This document shows, in pieces, positions 46,495-57,392 of a DNA stretch of 64,000 nucleotides. Under the pieces are notes generated by a model. It was not told the DNA's origin. It worked only from the letters and a program-made list of their open reading frames with translations, and ran no database searches. The number at the start of each line of letters is the position of its first letter. The first letter of the stretch is position 1. The translations under genes and the position numbers were made by a program. This DNA comes from Miscanthus floridulus (Eukaryota; Streptophyta; Magnoliopsida; Poales; Poaceae), in assembly GCF_019320115.1 (NCBI RefSeq), contig NC_089591.1, positions 62,815,798-62,879,797 of the forward strand, in the 5' to 3' direction.

Positions 46495-46718
46495 AAAAAA
46501 CCTTTAGTCCCGGTTGGTAATACCAACCGAGACTAAAGGACCGGCCCACGTGGCCAAGCCGAGAGGCCTCTTTAGCCCCGGTTGGTATTACCAACCGGAA
46601 CTAAAGGTGAACCTAGAACTAAAGAAGGGACCCTTTAGTTCCACATTTGTGCTTTCGGTTGGGAAACCAAAACTGAAAGGTTTCCTAACTAGAAGTACAA
46701 CTCGTTTCTGTACTAGTG
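46495..46718. repeat. 3' subterminal repeats and right TIR of the large CACTA element
   Basis: Inverted pairs CTTTAGTCCCGGTTGG / CCAACCGAGACTAAAGG and TTAGCCCCGGTTGG / CCAACCGGAACTAAAGG, then the terminal TCGTTTCTGTACTAGTG. The repeats match those at 15730-16025 and 21106-21310. Confidence 0.88.
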
Positions 46719-46922
46719 ACGGCGAAGGCCCTGCCCTGGGCCTGGCGGAGGACATCAGTCTGTGTGAACTCTGGAGTAGTGTACTAGTGTGCCTCATTGA
46801 CGTGGAGAACCGGGCTCATCATCACAGAATTTGAGTTGTACTAGTTGGGCTTCGATCGCTCGCCGATCAGCTAGCTCGGCACATGCATGCACGAGATGAC
46901 GAGAACGAGTAGAAGTGAATTA

Positions 46923-47041
46923 AGGCCATGCTCGTTTTGCTGAAACACGAGGCTGAAAACTATTGCTCACTAATTTATTATAAAAAAAAATATTGTTATT
47001 TCATTAAAAAAATACTGGTAATAAGCCAAACGAACAGGGCC
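46923..47041. mobile_element. ~119-bp MITE related to the one at 3789-3911
   Basis: Left terminus GGCCATGCTCGTTTTGCTGA and right terminus AATAAGCCAAACGAACAGGGCC are inverted repeats with a few mismatches. Interior AT-rich. The right end matches the GAACAGGGC end of the element at 3911. A further degraded relative may lie at 48530-48590 (TTCGGCTCAG...CTAAAACAAACAGGA). Confidence 0.6.
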
Positions 47042-47625
47042 TACGACGCCGCAATAATCTTCCCTGGACTACGACTTTTAACTTTCCTGCGTGCTAGTAC
47101 TGATACAGGTCCTCGATCGTATTCTCTGACCTGACCCCACAATAACGCTCTGCGGTTAGAGAGTCAACGACGACGACTTCCGATGGAGCCGCTCAAACAG
47201 AGACCAGAGCGGCAGAGCAGCTTCGTGGGATCTGCGGCAGAGTGCATGCATGGCTGACATGTGAACGATGTGCCGCAGGTTCAGAGTCAGACCCTGTAGT
47301 TGCATGTCTTTTGGCATGCAATCAATCATGCATGCATTTCTACGCACTCCAACTGTTAACCAGATCTAACTGCGTAGATTATTGCCAAACAAGGAACCAA
47401 GTCTGTAACCGCGCGTTCGTAGAGATACGCAGAAAAGTACAAAGTACTCGATAGATCAATTGTAGTAGTGTACTTTGTACAAGGGTTGCTTCGAAATAAA
47501 ATTGTATTGTGTACACGTGTTTAGCTTCAGGGGTGGGCTGGCTGGCGCGGTTGCTACACTTGAGTGCATATGCATCTTCCCATGCATGCCATCACCAACA
47601 AGTCAAGAATCATTAATGACACCTA

Positions 47626-47850
47626 CTCCCTCAGTCCCTAAAGAAGAGTAGCCATAGAAATCGTACTGCTCAAACTTTCTTAACTTTAATTTGTAGAATA
47701 CAATATTTATATCTTTAAAAAAATTTATTATAAAAATATATTCAACAATCTACCTAATGATACTAATTATGTATCATAAATATTAATATTTTATTAAATA
47801 TATTTAGTCAAAATTAAAAGATATTAATTTTTTGGAAGCAAGAATGACTC
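47626..47850. mobile_element. Stowaway-like MITE fragment
   Basis: Begins TACTCCCTCAGTCCCTAAAGAAGAG, a typical grass Stowaway-type end, followed by AT-rich sequence. The other terminus is not clearly visible. Confidence 0.5.
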
Positions 47851-48021
47851 TTTTTTTTTAGCGACAGAGGCCTACGATCGAGTATTAGCGGCCGGTGGAC
47901 CCGGTCCTTACATCATATCATTGTGAATTGACTAAGCACATGGAAACACCCTGCATGTGCTGAGATCGACGCAGATGCCTAACGGTATCGACCATCAGCA
48001 CAGTGCAACAGCTAGCTGCCT

Positions 48022-48185
48022 ACTCCCTCCTCTCCAAATTATAAATCATTTCAAGAAATTTGAAGAGTCAAATCATCTTAAGTTTGACTAAAATTATAGA
48101 GAGAATTACAAAAATTTATGACATCAAATTGGTATGCTATGGAAATATAATTGATGAAAAATCTAGTGATATTTAGTTGACATCA
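48022..48185. mobile_element. Stowaway-like MITE fragment
   Basis: TACTCCCTCCTCTCCAAATTATAAATCATTTC start with the AAGTTTGACTAAAATTATAGA interior phrase typical of this MITE class. The right terminus is missing. Confidence 0.55.
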
Positions 48186-48949
48186 CCGACTCCCTCCGTC
48201 CGGCCGATCGCCGCCTACCGTGGCCTAGATCTAGCTGACGGTGGCAGCTCCTCACCGCTAGCGGCCGATTCACCCCGCAGCGGCCTCCCTCCCCCACCGC
48301 AAGCACGCCTATCTCCAAGAGCCACGTCCAGCCAGCCGCCTCTAGGACGCTACCTCTCTCTGGATCCGCCGGCGGTCTCCTCCAGGACGTCTGCCTCCCC
48401 TAGGCTCCGGCTGGCCTCCATCAACCCTCCTCCGCCCGAGCTCCTGCCGGCCGCCTTCGGGACGCCGCCGCCCTCCAAGCTCCCGGCGGCCACCTCTAGG
48501 ACGCCGCCACCCTCAACCAGACGTTCGGCTCAGATTTTCCGTATCCTGGCTTATCGCATAATTGTGCTCAGCTTATAAACGAGATTCAGCTAAAACAAAC
48601 AGGATCCATCTCGATCTCTAGCTAGCGCGCGGCAACAAGCATGCATGTCACTATACGCGCAGTTAATAAAGCAAGAGAGAGAGAGCAGGCCCAGTCCACA
48701 CCTGCATCACTGCATAGGCACGAGCGCGAGCGAGCCAAACGAGCTCGCCTCACCACCTTCCGGTGCGTCCATCATCTAGTCCAGCGGCGTGTGTGTCGAC
48801 ACCGACACGTAGTAAACGTAGCAGCCACTCACTCGTCACTCGTCACTCGTCACGCTAGCACCCAGCAGCAAGCAACAGGCAACTAGTAACTCTGCATGTG
48901 CGCTAGCTGCCGTTCGATCGGTCTCCTGCCACTACCCCACATGACGACA

Positions 48950-49405
48950 ATACTGCCGGTTCAAAACACCTCATCATTGTCGGATTTTAAACCGGCACAA
49001 CCATATCAGTAGTAATTAGGGTTAACTATCACTGTCGGTTCCTACAAATCGGCAGTGTTCTTCAACTTCACTGTCTGTTCTTTACTAAAACCGACAGAAT
49101 TTAGGTCGACCAACACTGCCGGTTTATGAGACCACCCGGCAGTGTAACCACGAACATCACTGTCAGTTTATGATTCAACCGACAGTATTATCATAAGAAT
49201 CACTGCTGGTTGTGATAAGAACCGGCAGTGATAGCTAATCTAACGCTACCGGTTTGGTACTCAAGCCGGCAGTGCCATCATGACCATCACTGAAGGTTTG
49301 TTGCTAACCGACAGTGACAGTTATAACAACACTGCCGATTTGTTGTAACCGGCAGTGATGGTTACGACAACACTGCTGGTTTGCTGCTAACCGGCAGTGA
49401 TGTCC
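48950..49405. repeat. CACTGCCGGTT subterminal repeats
   Basis: Roughly 20 alternating copies of (A/T)CACTG(C/T)CGGTT and AACCGGCAGTG, about 20-35 bp apart, forming many short hairpins. A typical CACTA subterminal arrangement, with a motif different from the other CACTA elements in this window. Confidence 0.88.
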
Positions 49406-49881
49406 CGTTCGTATTTTATTATTTTATAATTTATTTTAATTTATATTTTTTTGTGGAATCGATTTCGCTTTATATACGCTACATAGACGATAGGTCCATC
49501 AATATTAAACATTACAAATGTTACGGTTATATGTTCTTATCAAGATCTCGATCCCTTAAAATAAAAAAGAAATGTTCTCCGACTTCACGGATTGTGCAAT
49601 GCTTCTCGGACTTCTTATAATAATCTAGCGAGCCACTCTGGGCCATACTGGTCCTTCAACTTCGCGGATTGTGCGATGGAAAATACTCCATCTTTTTCTA
49701 AAACCTCGGCTAAGATGAATTATGCCGGCTCTGATTGCAGTGCAACGATCTCCATGTCTAACAGCCTTTCGTGGTTATATTTCTTGCGCTGTCGTTCAAA
49801 AAAGATGATATCCAAAGAGGAATCAGTAAATCATGTTGTTGAATTATTAACAGACATAAATGAAATGGAGATTATACACAC
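49406..49881. other. 3' flank of the minus-strand TNPA gene
   Basis: AT-rich, no gene of its own. Contains a direct repeat: GACTTCACGGATTGTGCAATG (49581) and AACTTCGCGGATTGTGCGATG (49658). Confidence 0.5.
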
Positions 49882-52800
49882 CAACTTATCTGCTTCTTGC
49901 AATTTTTCGTCGATGTAGCGAAGCATTGCCCACATTACATAAAACCCGCATTCATTGTTTCCCGCCGGCTGTTTTAGGTACGTCCCCTCCATTTTGACAA
50001 CCTTGAATGAGACCTGCGTCCCACCGATATGTCTTCTTCGGATACTGTGCAACATTAAAAGGAGAAACATTAGAAAGCGGTATGTGTGATTACAAAATAA
50101 TATGTTATTAGGATCGCTTACTAATTCAGCACTGCCACCAGTGCATCCAGATGATAAAATGGTTTTTTCTTCGAGTCCCACACCTCGGTCAGATTTTTAC
50201 TAAGATTGACACAAATAAAGACGAAATGGTTGCTGCAATCACAGAATCCTAATTATCGAATAATCTTAACGATAAAAGAAGCATAAAATTAAAAGCCGAG
50301 AACACATACTCGCAGTTGTAGGCTAGAAGTACGTGGGTTTTGTTCTTCATCTTGAATTCATCAAAAACAGTAATCAATCTCACTTTTAGGTCTTCCACGT
50401 CATATCCATGGAGGCCTAAACATGTCTTCTCATTGACTCGCAAGGGGTCCTAAAAGTCTATGTTGTCCCATTTGCTTTTTAGTATACAAAATTTTGCTAT
50501 GCACCTACATAAAATCACAGGAAATGCTCAAAAGTTAACAATTTGTGTCCTGAGAGAGTAGTTAATTGTAATATCGTGCGTGTGGGGTACTTACATAGTC
50601 CACAACGTCAACATTTGTGTATCGAAAGAGCGTTTCTGGTATAGCTGGAACAAGCACTCCCACTTCGACATCGAACTTCTCTTCTTTAGGATAATGAAAA
50701 ACATGTGGCGAACGGATAATAACCTCAAAACCGAAGTCATCCGTCTCTGTTGCTTGAGCCATGTAATATTCATGTAACTAGCGCATATATGTTGTCAAAT
50801 TTTTATACTTCGTGATTGGGAACCAAAAGATTGCCCCTTTCATACTTCATTGCCGGTGTTCCCGTCTCTTGTACATCATAATAGATGTTTGCGGCCTCTT
50901 CCATGGTTAATTTGGGGTTGTCTTCTACGTACTTCTGTTTCTTCCTTAAATCTTCATTGTGTACTTCTTTGGCTCTTGTTGTAGCATACTGATTCTATGT
51001 TTGCCTTTCGAATTCGGACTTCAACAAAAATGGAGGCAGTGAGGCACAGAGATTGAAGAAACTAACACAATCTTCCTTCGAGATGTGTGCTGTAAATTTT
51101 TCTTTCATCAAGTTTATAACACTGCCACTGAACGACATTTTCTTTTTTGTTGGTCCACTTTAGAAGCATTAGCGACCGAATCTAAGGACCTTTTCTACGA
51201 CTACGAGGATGCCTTTGATCTTGTTTTGGGCTAAGGTGGAGGAGTAGGAGGATGACGACGAGAATTTTGTTTACCCGGGGCTGATGAAGATGGAGGAGGA
51301 GGAGGAGCCTTCTCTTTTCTCGGGGCTGATGAAGATAGAGTCGGACAAGGAGGAATAGGCGGAGACCTCTGTCTTCTCGGGGGTGATGGCAACGGATGAG
51401 GAGGGGAGTGATATCTGTTGGGAGATGGTGAGTGATCATCGTGGGTGGGCAAAGACTCGCAGTCGTCCTCATCATCAGAGGACAATTGGTGGTCAAGCTT
51501 AATAAAGCGCTTGCGCCAGGCCACTTGAGGGCCCTTGTTATGACCTAGTTTCGGCCTGTCTTCCGCTACGGGATACTCAATGTGTATCTTGTTATACTTC
51601 TTATCAAGTATTCTGTCAATAGTGATGTGAGCGTACCCCTGTGGAATTGGGCGGCCATTAATGGTCCTGTCTCCCGGAGGCTAGGCCTGGCCGAGCGCCA
51701 CCTTGTCATTTGTCCATAACTGACGGATGTACAATTTGACATTGATGGGTTCAGTGATGTCGTCCACCGGATGAGGCACATTCGCATCTTCTTCATCGAG
51801 CGGGGTCGATCCGCAGCTGCTGCGACCCCTAAACTGTGGGCTAAAGGCAGTAGGAGTAGGGTTTTGTGGTACTCTTGACCCCTTGGACAACAAAATTTGC
51901 TGGACTTGTGCTTCAACAGTCGCCTCAATTCGTGCGTCCATTCTTTCTTCCAATTCTTTTAGTCGCCTCAAATACTCTACCTCCTGATCCGCTCTACCCC
52001 TCGAGCGGCTTCGGTAAGTGTTAGATTCTTGGGGGAATGCTAGTTTCCAAGGAACAACACCGGTTCCTCCAGTGCTACTAGGGTGCGCCTTGGTTCCGAG
52101 TGCTTGGGTGAGCACGTCTTTCTCCCTATTAGAAGTGCGAGTCCCTTGCCTCACCTCCTCAGTTACCTGGGAGATCCTTTGGATGAGTTCACTCATGGGT
52201 TGATTTGTGGAGCTAAATCTCCCGTCCTTTGCATGGCGTACATTCCTCCCCATACAGTATATTACCGATCTTGGCTCCCAATCGGTATTCTCAACCTGAA
52301 CGCCTTCCTCAACAAGGCGATCCATCTTTTTTAAGTTCTGCTTCAAATTCTAGCAACTTTTTGGCGTAGCCACGAGAGCCAAGATGATGAGGATTCATTG
52401 CCTTCTGCGAGTTCTCCTTATTCTTCCTACTCAGTTCTAAGTACTCCTCGGATAACCTGTATTCCTTGAAATCCGGCCAAAAGTCCTTCTGTTTGCTAAA
52501 CTGTCCACCATCAAAATCTGGCTCTTTATTTTGGAGGACAAAACTCTTGTACAATGTCCCTTTGAAATTCTTGAAGCATGTCCCCATGATTTCTTTTGCT
52601 TTTTTCTTGACTAACTCCTTGTCATACTCCATTGAGAAAGTGAAATACTTTGGGATCTTGATATCCTATATGTAATCATTCTCACTTTCGGAAACCCTCC
52701 ACGGGTCATCATCTTTCCCAATCCACTTCCTGTACCTAATCGGGATGAAGTCCCTTACAAGTAACCCGAGGATAGTCTTGTATTTGGTCAAAGCTATAGG

Positions 52801-52930
52801 CGGTGAGAGTGGATCCCCGAATTCATCGAACTCAGTGATGTGTCATTGTGCATTCCTACCAACATGAATCTTTGACATGCCTCGCTTGGATCTGGCCTTC
52901 CTGCTACCCGAACCCTCTACCTCCTAGGCC
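49882..52930 (-). pseudogene. TNPA/Ulp1-type gene of the third CACTA element
   Basis: Read on the minus strand. About 52930-52310 carries the PF03004-type region (IHVGRNAQ, stop, ITEFDEFGDPLSPPIALTKY, RKWIGKDDDPWRVSE, stop near 52670, then MEYDKELVKKKAKEIMGT, FWPDFKEYRLSEEY). A frameshift near 52325 leads into LKKMDRLVEEGVQVENTDWEPR and a coiled-coil stretch (QEVEYLRRLKELEERMDARI). A Pro/Ser-rich linker follows (51180-51530), then 50597-50762 (DFGFEVIIRSPHVFHYPKEE, donor GTAAGT), 50310-50510 (GYDVEDLKVRLI, KNKTHVLLAYNC), 50122-50232 (NHFVFICVNLS, EVWDSKKKPFYH) and 49882-50044 (KQPAGNNECGFYVMWAML). The last three form a Ulp1-like C48 protease with candidate His (NHF), Asp (VWD) and Cys (NECGFY) all retained. 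Confidence 0.83.
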
Positions 52931-53431
52931 GGCGGAGGCTCCTGCTGGAGACACCAAGTAAGCTATGACCCTCTTAATTGATTAGCGTGTGTGGCTACAT
53001 AGTCATATGATACTAAAGTTACCTAGCCATCTTGGTCATTTTGACCTAGATCGAGCAGGCCGGACGGGGTCCTTGGCTGCTCGTTCTCACCGTCCTGATT
53101 GACACCATCACCGTTTGTCGTATTATATGGCTCCCCCAGTCCCAGCAATATCAGCCGCTTCTTTTTGCCGATCTGTTCTTCGGCGATGGGGTAACAGGCA
53201 ACGACGAGTCATGGCTGTGACACGATCGTGGTTAGTTTTGGCTACGGATAACTACTAATAGCATATGTTCATATTATATATATAATATGTTTAATGCAAA
53301 GTCTAATAATAAGTCCACATACAACAAAGTCAAATAATAACATATGTTCACCTAGAACAAATTCATTGCTTGATTGACCACATACAACAAAGTCCACCTA
53401 CTGTTCTACGAATCTAAGCCTACATCAACTT
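52931..53431 (-). other. spacer upstream of the minus-strand TNPA gene
   Basis: 52931-53230 has fragments that could be the first exons of the TNPA gene (Gly/Asp-rich), but no continuous frame. 53230-53431 is AT-rich, with CACCTAGAACAAATTC-type and TACAACAAAGTC direct repeats (53322 and 53384). Confidence 0.45.
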
Positions 53432-53770
53432 TCAAATAAGAAAAGCAATGACCATAGCCATAAATAAAAGCATGACATCTTTCCAAGACCAAGGAGCAAT
53501 TCTTCTAATCTTCACATCTTCGGTGGGTGGCTTCTCTTCAATCTCCAGTGCCAGTGGATGTCCATGGTTTGCATTCATTGGACCATAGTAGGCCGGTTGC
53601 CTATAGTTTGCAAGGTAGGCCGGATGACTATAGTAGGCCCTCAAAACTTCAGCTTCTGTGTTGTATTTTTTATGCAAATTACTAGGGTAGCGATTGACTT
53701 GAGCATTGCAATCTTCCTAGGTTCAATAAATCTTAGACATGTGACCAACATGCACTGCATACCATGCCAT
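53432..53770 (-). pseudogene. viroplasmin / RNase H1 N-terminal-domain small protein with C-terminal membrane segment
   Basis: From an ATG at 53770 the minus-strand frame gives MAWYAVHVGHMSKIY, then two stops three codons apart (TGA about 53723-53725 and TAG about 53717-53719), then EDCNAQVNRYPSNLHKKYNT and EAEVLRAYY. The WYAV.VG, IY, ED(C)..QV..YP and KK(Y)(N)T..EA spacing matches the hybrid-binding domain shared by RNase H1 N-termini and caulimovirus viroplasmin (PF01693), which binds RNA/DNA hybrids. The tail is Tyr/Pro-rich, then ends with a hydrophobic helix (WKDVMLLFMAMVIAFLI). It lies between the TNPA and TNP2 genes on the same strand. I take it as a plant gene of this family carried by the element; the two stops suggest it is inactive. 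Confidence 0.62.
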
Positions 53771-54929
53771 GGTTGCCTATACATTTAAGTAAATTAGGTT
53801 GTCATTCAAATATGATGTATTCTTATAAAATTTAATATATTTATGAATAATAAACAACTATTGCATAGATAGGAGTGTTTGGAAAATAGCTATTACTTAC
53901 AACCTGTTCTGAAAGAGGGACCAAAAGTTTTTCCATGGTTCAAGCCTAAGACATGAACTTGAGCACCTTTCCGGCTTGGGAAGCACTATCTAGTTATAGG
54001 CATCCTTTTAGATATAAACTGCATAGACTTGTTGAGGCTGGGCTAGTGAGCTCCAATTTATAGTCTTTTGGCATGTGATAAGTGGTAATGGTAACTCACT
54101 GAACAAGAGTTATTATTCAAGTTATATGGCCAAACTAAATCTATTTAATGTTCTTTATCCTTGACATAATAAAAAATTACCTCAATAATGGGACCTCAAG
54201 AGCAAGACGTAGTCCACCTTTGTTGCTGCTGCCGAGCCAATTTTAAAAGTTGTTTTTAACTTTTTTTATGGAACAAACATATATAGATGTCCTTTTTTAA
54301 GCATGCTATACGTTCCATCAAAATCAATTAACACTCTACCATAAACAGAAATCCCATAAACACTAGGGCTATCATAACAGAGTAAGACACGCAAATTATC
54401 ATAACTACGCCAACACAAGGTCAGTGGCATTACCACTACGTCTACAAAAAATAACACTGCTTAATCTAAGCACAGAACACCAAAATATCAGCAAAAGCAG
54501 TAGGTCAAAGCGCACAAATATTAGCAAAAGCTGCTGGTCAAAGGCAACATGACAACATACAGGTAGATAACTTCAGTTTTCATAATTGAAATAGCACTAT
54601 CAGCTACCAGTTTACACAGATGCAGTTCACACTATGAAGTTACCAGTTCACAAAAATAGCACTAGGAAGCTGCATGCACAGAAGTCACTAATCAAAGACA
54701 ACCGATGAAGTAGCATCATTCTAATTGCTTCATGATTAATTTAAAGATATATAGAATAAAGAAAGCAGCAAAAGAAACTTATCTAATCTTGCATTTCATC
54801 AAACAGTTTATGAGCATAGACATGTGCTTGGTATAGAGAAATTCTCAGAATATAATCAATCATCATTGCTCAGTATAACCATTTTCATTAACAAATTCAA
54901 CTCGAGCTTGAGCAATCACTAAGAGGCCT
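53771..54929. other. AT-rich spacer
   Basis: No gene. The imperfect direct repeat CAAATATTAGCAAAAG / CAAAATATCAGCAAAAG (54481 and 54516) followed by CAGTAGGTCAAAG / CTGCTGGTCAAAG is visible. May be intronic relative to the minus-strand gene. Confidence 0.5.
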
Positions 54930-55205
54930 CACAAAGATGGTGGGGCATTTTATCAAACACAAAGATGGCACTGAGCCACGCACTCACCGTGGGGGGTGGG
55001 AAAGTAGCTGTCCGCGTGCTCCTGAAGGCCTCGGCGGTGGGACTTCAGGCTTGGAGGAGGAGGGGCACGGCCGGTGTCATGGACGAGGAACGAGGGCACG
55101 GACGGCGCGGTGCTCCGGCGTCGAAGAAGAGGAGCGCGGGGCTAGGAATGGCGGCGCGGGGTGCGGTGGACGAGTGCACGGGGAACAGTGGTGCCTGTCG
55201 ACGCG
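54930..55205 (-). other. GC-rich exon-like segment interrupting TNP2
   Basis: Abruptly GC-rich compared with both flanks. On the minus strand the TNP2 frame ends at SKDSLATR (about 55210) and runs into Pro/Ser/Arg-rich sequence with no homology I recognise. Near 54985-54990 the minus strand reads CCCCCCACGGTGAGTGC, a good splice-donor context. May be a captured 5' exon or leader. Confidence 0.4.
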
Positions 55206-55934
55206 TGTGGCTAGTGAATCCTTCGATCTCCCCCCGATGTCCATCAAGGTGTTAAGAGTGTTAGTACACACGTTTTTAGTGATGTGCATGGGATCAAGAC
55301 AGTGGCGTACACTAAAAAATGGCCAGTAAGCTAGTTTCCAGAAAGCCAATTTTTTCTTCCAAACGCTCCCATCAGGCGCTGCTACTACATTGTCCCCCTT
55401 CCTAAGGACAACCTCTAGTTTGTTGAGTTCTCGAAGTATCGCAGGCCCGTCTCGATATTTTGGAGCTAAGCATTTTTCAATAGTACCGTTGAAATCCATT
55501 CTGTTCCTACGGTAAGGGTGATCCTTAGGTAGGAACCTACGGTGTCCCATATAAACTATTTTTGAGTTATTTGGTAGATTTACGGCATCGGTGTCGTCCA
55601 AGCACTTGACACATCCAGTATAGCCTTTTGTCTTCCCTCCGGACAATGAACCTCGACCTGGCAGGTGGGTGATTGTAGTGATAAGTACTCCCTTGATCAT
55701 GACATATCCCTTTTTGTACTCGTCCCAAACATCCGGCACACCCACTTCAAACATCTCCACTAGTTCATCGATCACTGGTTCCAGAAACACATCGATGACA
55801 TTCCTAGGTTGTCTTGGCCCTTGGATCAGTAGTGACATCTGGATGTACGATCGCTTCATACAGACCCAAGGTGGAAGGTTGTACATATAGTTGGCGCCTA
55901 CGCCGGTAGTCCACCAGGTGCTCATCGTAGACAA
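55206..55934 (-). pseudogene. TNP2-type CACTA transposase fragment
   Basis: An open minus-strand frame with the TNP2 core: YNLPPWVCMKRSYIQMSLLIQG, PRQPRNVIDVFLEPVIDELV, VWDEYKKGYVMIKG, KGYTGCVKCLDDTDAV, YMGHRRFLPKDHPYRR, then LDPMHITKNVCTNTLNTLMD. The HRRFLP and DPMHITKN motifs are characteristic of En/Spm transposase. Both ends are missing: the N-terminal third is lost where gypsy-like minisatellite starts at about 55935, and the C-terminal DUF4218/DUF4216 part is replaced by GC-rich DNA at about 55205. The fragment itself is free of stops, so it is younger or less decayed than the TNP2 at 17082-20435. Confidence 0.88.
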
Positions 55935-55947
55935 CCTAGGAGTTGCT

Positions 55948-56700
55948 GACGATGTCCGAGCATCGAGGAGTCCCTGGCGTCACTAGCAATGATCGAGCAT
56001 CGAGGAGTCCCCGGCATAGGCGGTGATGTCCGAATACCGAGGAGTCCCTAGCGGAGCTGGCGATGACCGAGCACCAAGGAGCGAGGAGTCCCCCGGCGTC
56101 GCTGGCGATGACCGAGCATCGAGGAGCGAGGAGTCCCCGGCGTCGCTGGCGATGACCGAGCACCGAGGAGCGAGGAGTCCCCGGTGTCACTGGCGATGAC
56201 CGAGCACCGAGGAGCGAGGAGTCCCCGATGTTGCTGGCGATGACTGAGCACCAAGGAGTAAGGAGTCTCCAGCGTCACTGGCGATGTTCGAGCACCGAGG
56301 AGTCCCCGACGTCGCCGGCGATGACCGAGCACCGAGGAGTCCACGGCGTAGGCGGTGATTCCGAGCACCAAGGAGTCCCCAACATCACTGGCGATGACCG
56401 AGCACCAAGGAGTGAGGAGTCCCCAACGTCGCTGGCGATGATCGAGCACTAAGGAGCGAGGAGTCACCGGCGTAGGCGGTGATGTCCGAGCACCGAGGAG
56501 CAAGGAGTCCTCGGCATTGCTAGCAACGACCGAGCACTGAGGAGCGAGGAGTCCCCGATGTCGCTGGCGATGTCCGAGCACCGAGGGGCAAGGAGTCCTC
56601 GGCGTCACTGGCGAGGTCTGAGAACCAATGAGTCCTTGGTGTAGCTAGCGATGTTTGAGCATCGAGGAGTCCCCGGTGTAGCTGGCGACATGTCCGTGCG
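55948..56700. repeat. minisatellite array 1 (44/37-bp units)
   Basis: About 17-18 copies of GATGACCGAGCACCGAGGAG(CGAGGAG)TCCCCGGCGTCGCTGGC, in which the 7-bp CGAGGAG is present (44 bp) or absent (37 bp). All three minus-strand frames stay largely open across it. The resulting Ser/Leu/Gly/Arg-rich ORFs are repeat by-products. Confidence 0.92.
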
Positions 56701-57392
56701 GATGAAGTGTGCCCACTTAGTCCTCGAGCCTAAAGAATCTGAGCGCCGAGGAGTAACCTGGCATAGCCGACGATGAAGCACGAGCGATGAACAGTTTGGT
56801 CAACTGGTCGGCGGCGAAGTTAGCATTGAGTAGAAGCGATCGGTGAACAGTCCGATCAACTGGTCGGCGATAGAGTCCATGAACCAAGTAGTCCTACCAG
56901 TTAATCGGTGGAGAAGTCCGACCACTAGGTGGTCCAATCACCTAGGACGATGACCCTGCAATACAAACATATAGAATGGGTAGTACATGATGTAAAAATA
57001 TATGAACTCCGGAGAAAAATCAGCAATGGCGATGAAATAGTGTAAATAGCTCGGCGATTAGTTGGTGTGAAGATTTATTTATGTTTAATATAAATCCGCC
57101 CGAACAGTTAGTGTGTAGCTGAGTCTCCTAGCCCTAGTTAGCTTGTTAGCCATAACGTCGAGCGTGGAGCCCGTGCACGTGTAGGAGGAACAGGCGTGAC
57201 CAAGGAACCGCAGCCGACCACCCGTAACGTAGAGCGCGGAGCCCGTAGCACGTGCAGGGAGGAGCCAGAGACTAGGGCCATCTCTGGAGGCGTCCGAGCA
57301 TCAACATAACTGTTCAGGGGTTCAGAAAATCATTTGGAGAGCAAATATGGAGAAAATAGTTCGGAGAAACATTATAGGCGACTTAATGAAGA
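56701..57392 (-). other. internal spacer of gypsy-like unit 1
   Basis: Conserved among units (compare 59080-59700 and 61980-62690). Features are CAACTGGTCGGCGG repeats, the palindromic CCACTAGGTGGTCC...CACCTAGG block (56931-56955), TACAAACATATAGAATGGG, and an AT-rich stretch near 57060-57090. Non-coding. Confidence 0.65.

Larger units (their letters stand above)
15693..46718 (+). mobile_element. large CACTA (En/Spm) element, autonomous type, interrupted by three insertions
   Basis: The right end (46702-46718) is TCGTTTCTGTACTAGTG, a classical CACTA terminus. The left end at 15693 reads CACGAGTAGATAAACGA and matches the inverted right end at all but three of 17 positions. Flanking triplets are ATG (15690-15692) and ACG (46719-46721), one mismatch apart, as expected for an old 3-bp TSD. 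CTTTAGTCCCGG-type subterminal repeats lie inside both ends. The internal gene order is zf-GRF, TNP2, then TNPA/Ulp1. Subtracting the solo LTR (22598-24428) and elements A (26040-36901) and B (37445-43553) leaves about 12.2 kb, a usual size for autonomous grass CACTA elements. Confidence 0.85.
46722..48929. other. intergenic DNA between two CACTA elements with MITEs
   Basis: No supported gene. Contains a MITE of the 3789 type (46923-47041), Stowaway-like fragments (47626-47850 and 48022-48185), a Pro/Ser-rich open frame at 48177-48578 without a domain, and a GAGAGAGAGA run plus CTCGTCACTCGTCACTCGTCAC repeats near 48676 and 48832. Confidence 0.6.
48930..55935 (-). mobile_element. third CACTA element (minus strand), 5' end truncated
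   Basis: The right-hand (3') end lies at the low coordinates. CACTACCCC at 48930 may be the terminus and is followed by about 450 bp of ACTGCCGGTT / AACCGGCAGTGAT subterminal repeats (48950-49400). Moving up the window on the minus strand come a TNPA/Ulp1 gene, a viroplasmin-domain gene and a TNP2 fragment, the usual CACTA order reversed. At about 55935 the TNP2 sequence stops and minisatellite DNA of a gypsy-like element begins, so the 5' end is lost. No TSD can be checked. Confidence 0.78.

Noticed and set aside
48177..48578. 133-codon Pro/Ser-rich frame as a host gene
   Set aside because: Low complexity, no domain. It starts inside a MITE fragment and ends within a degraded MITE-like sequence.
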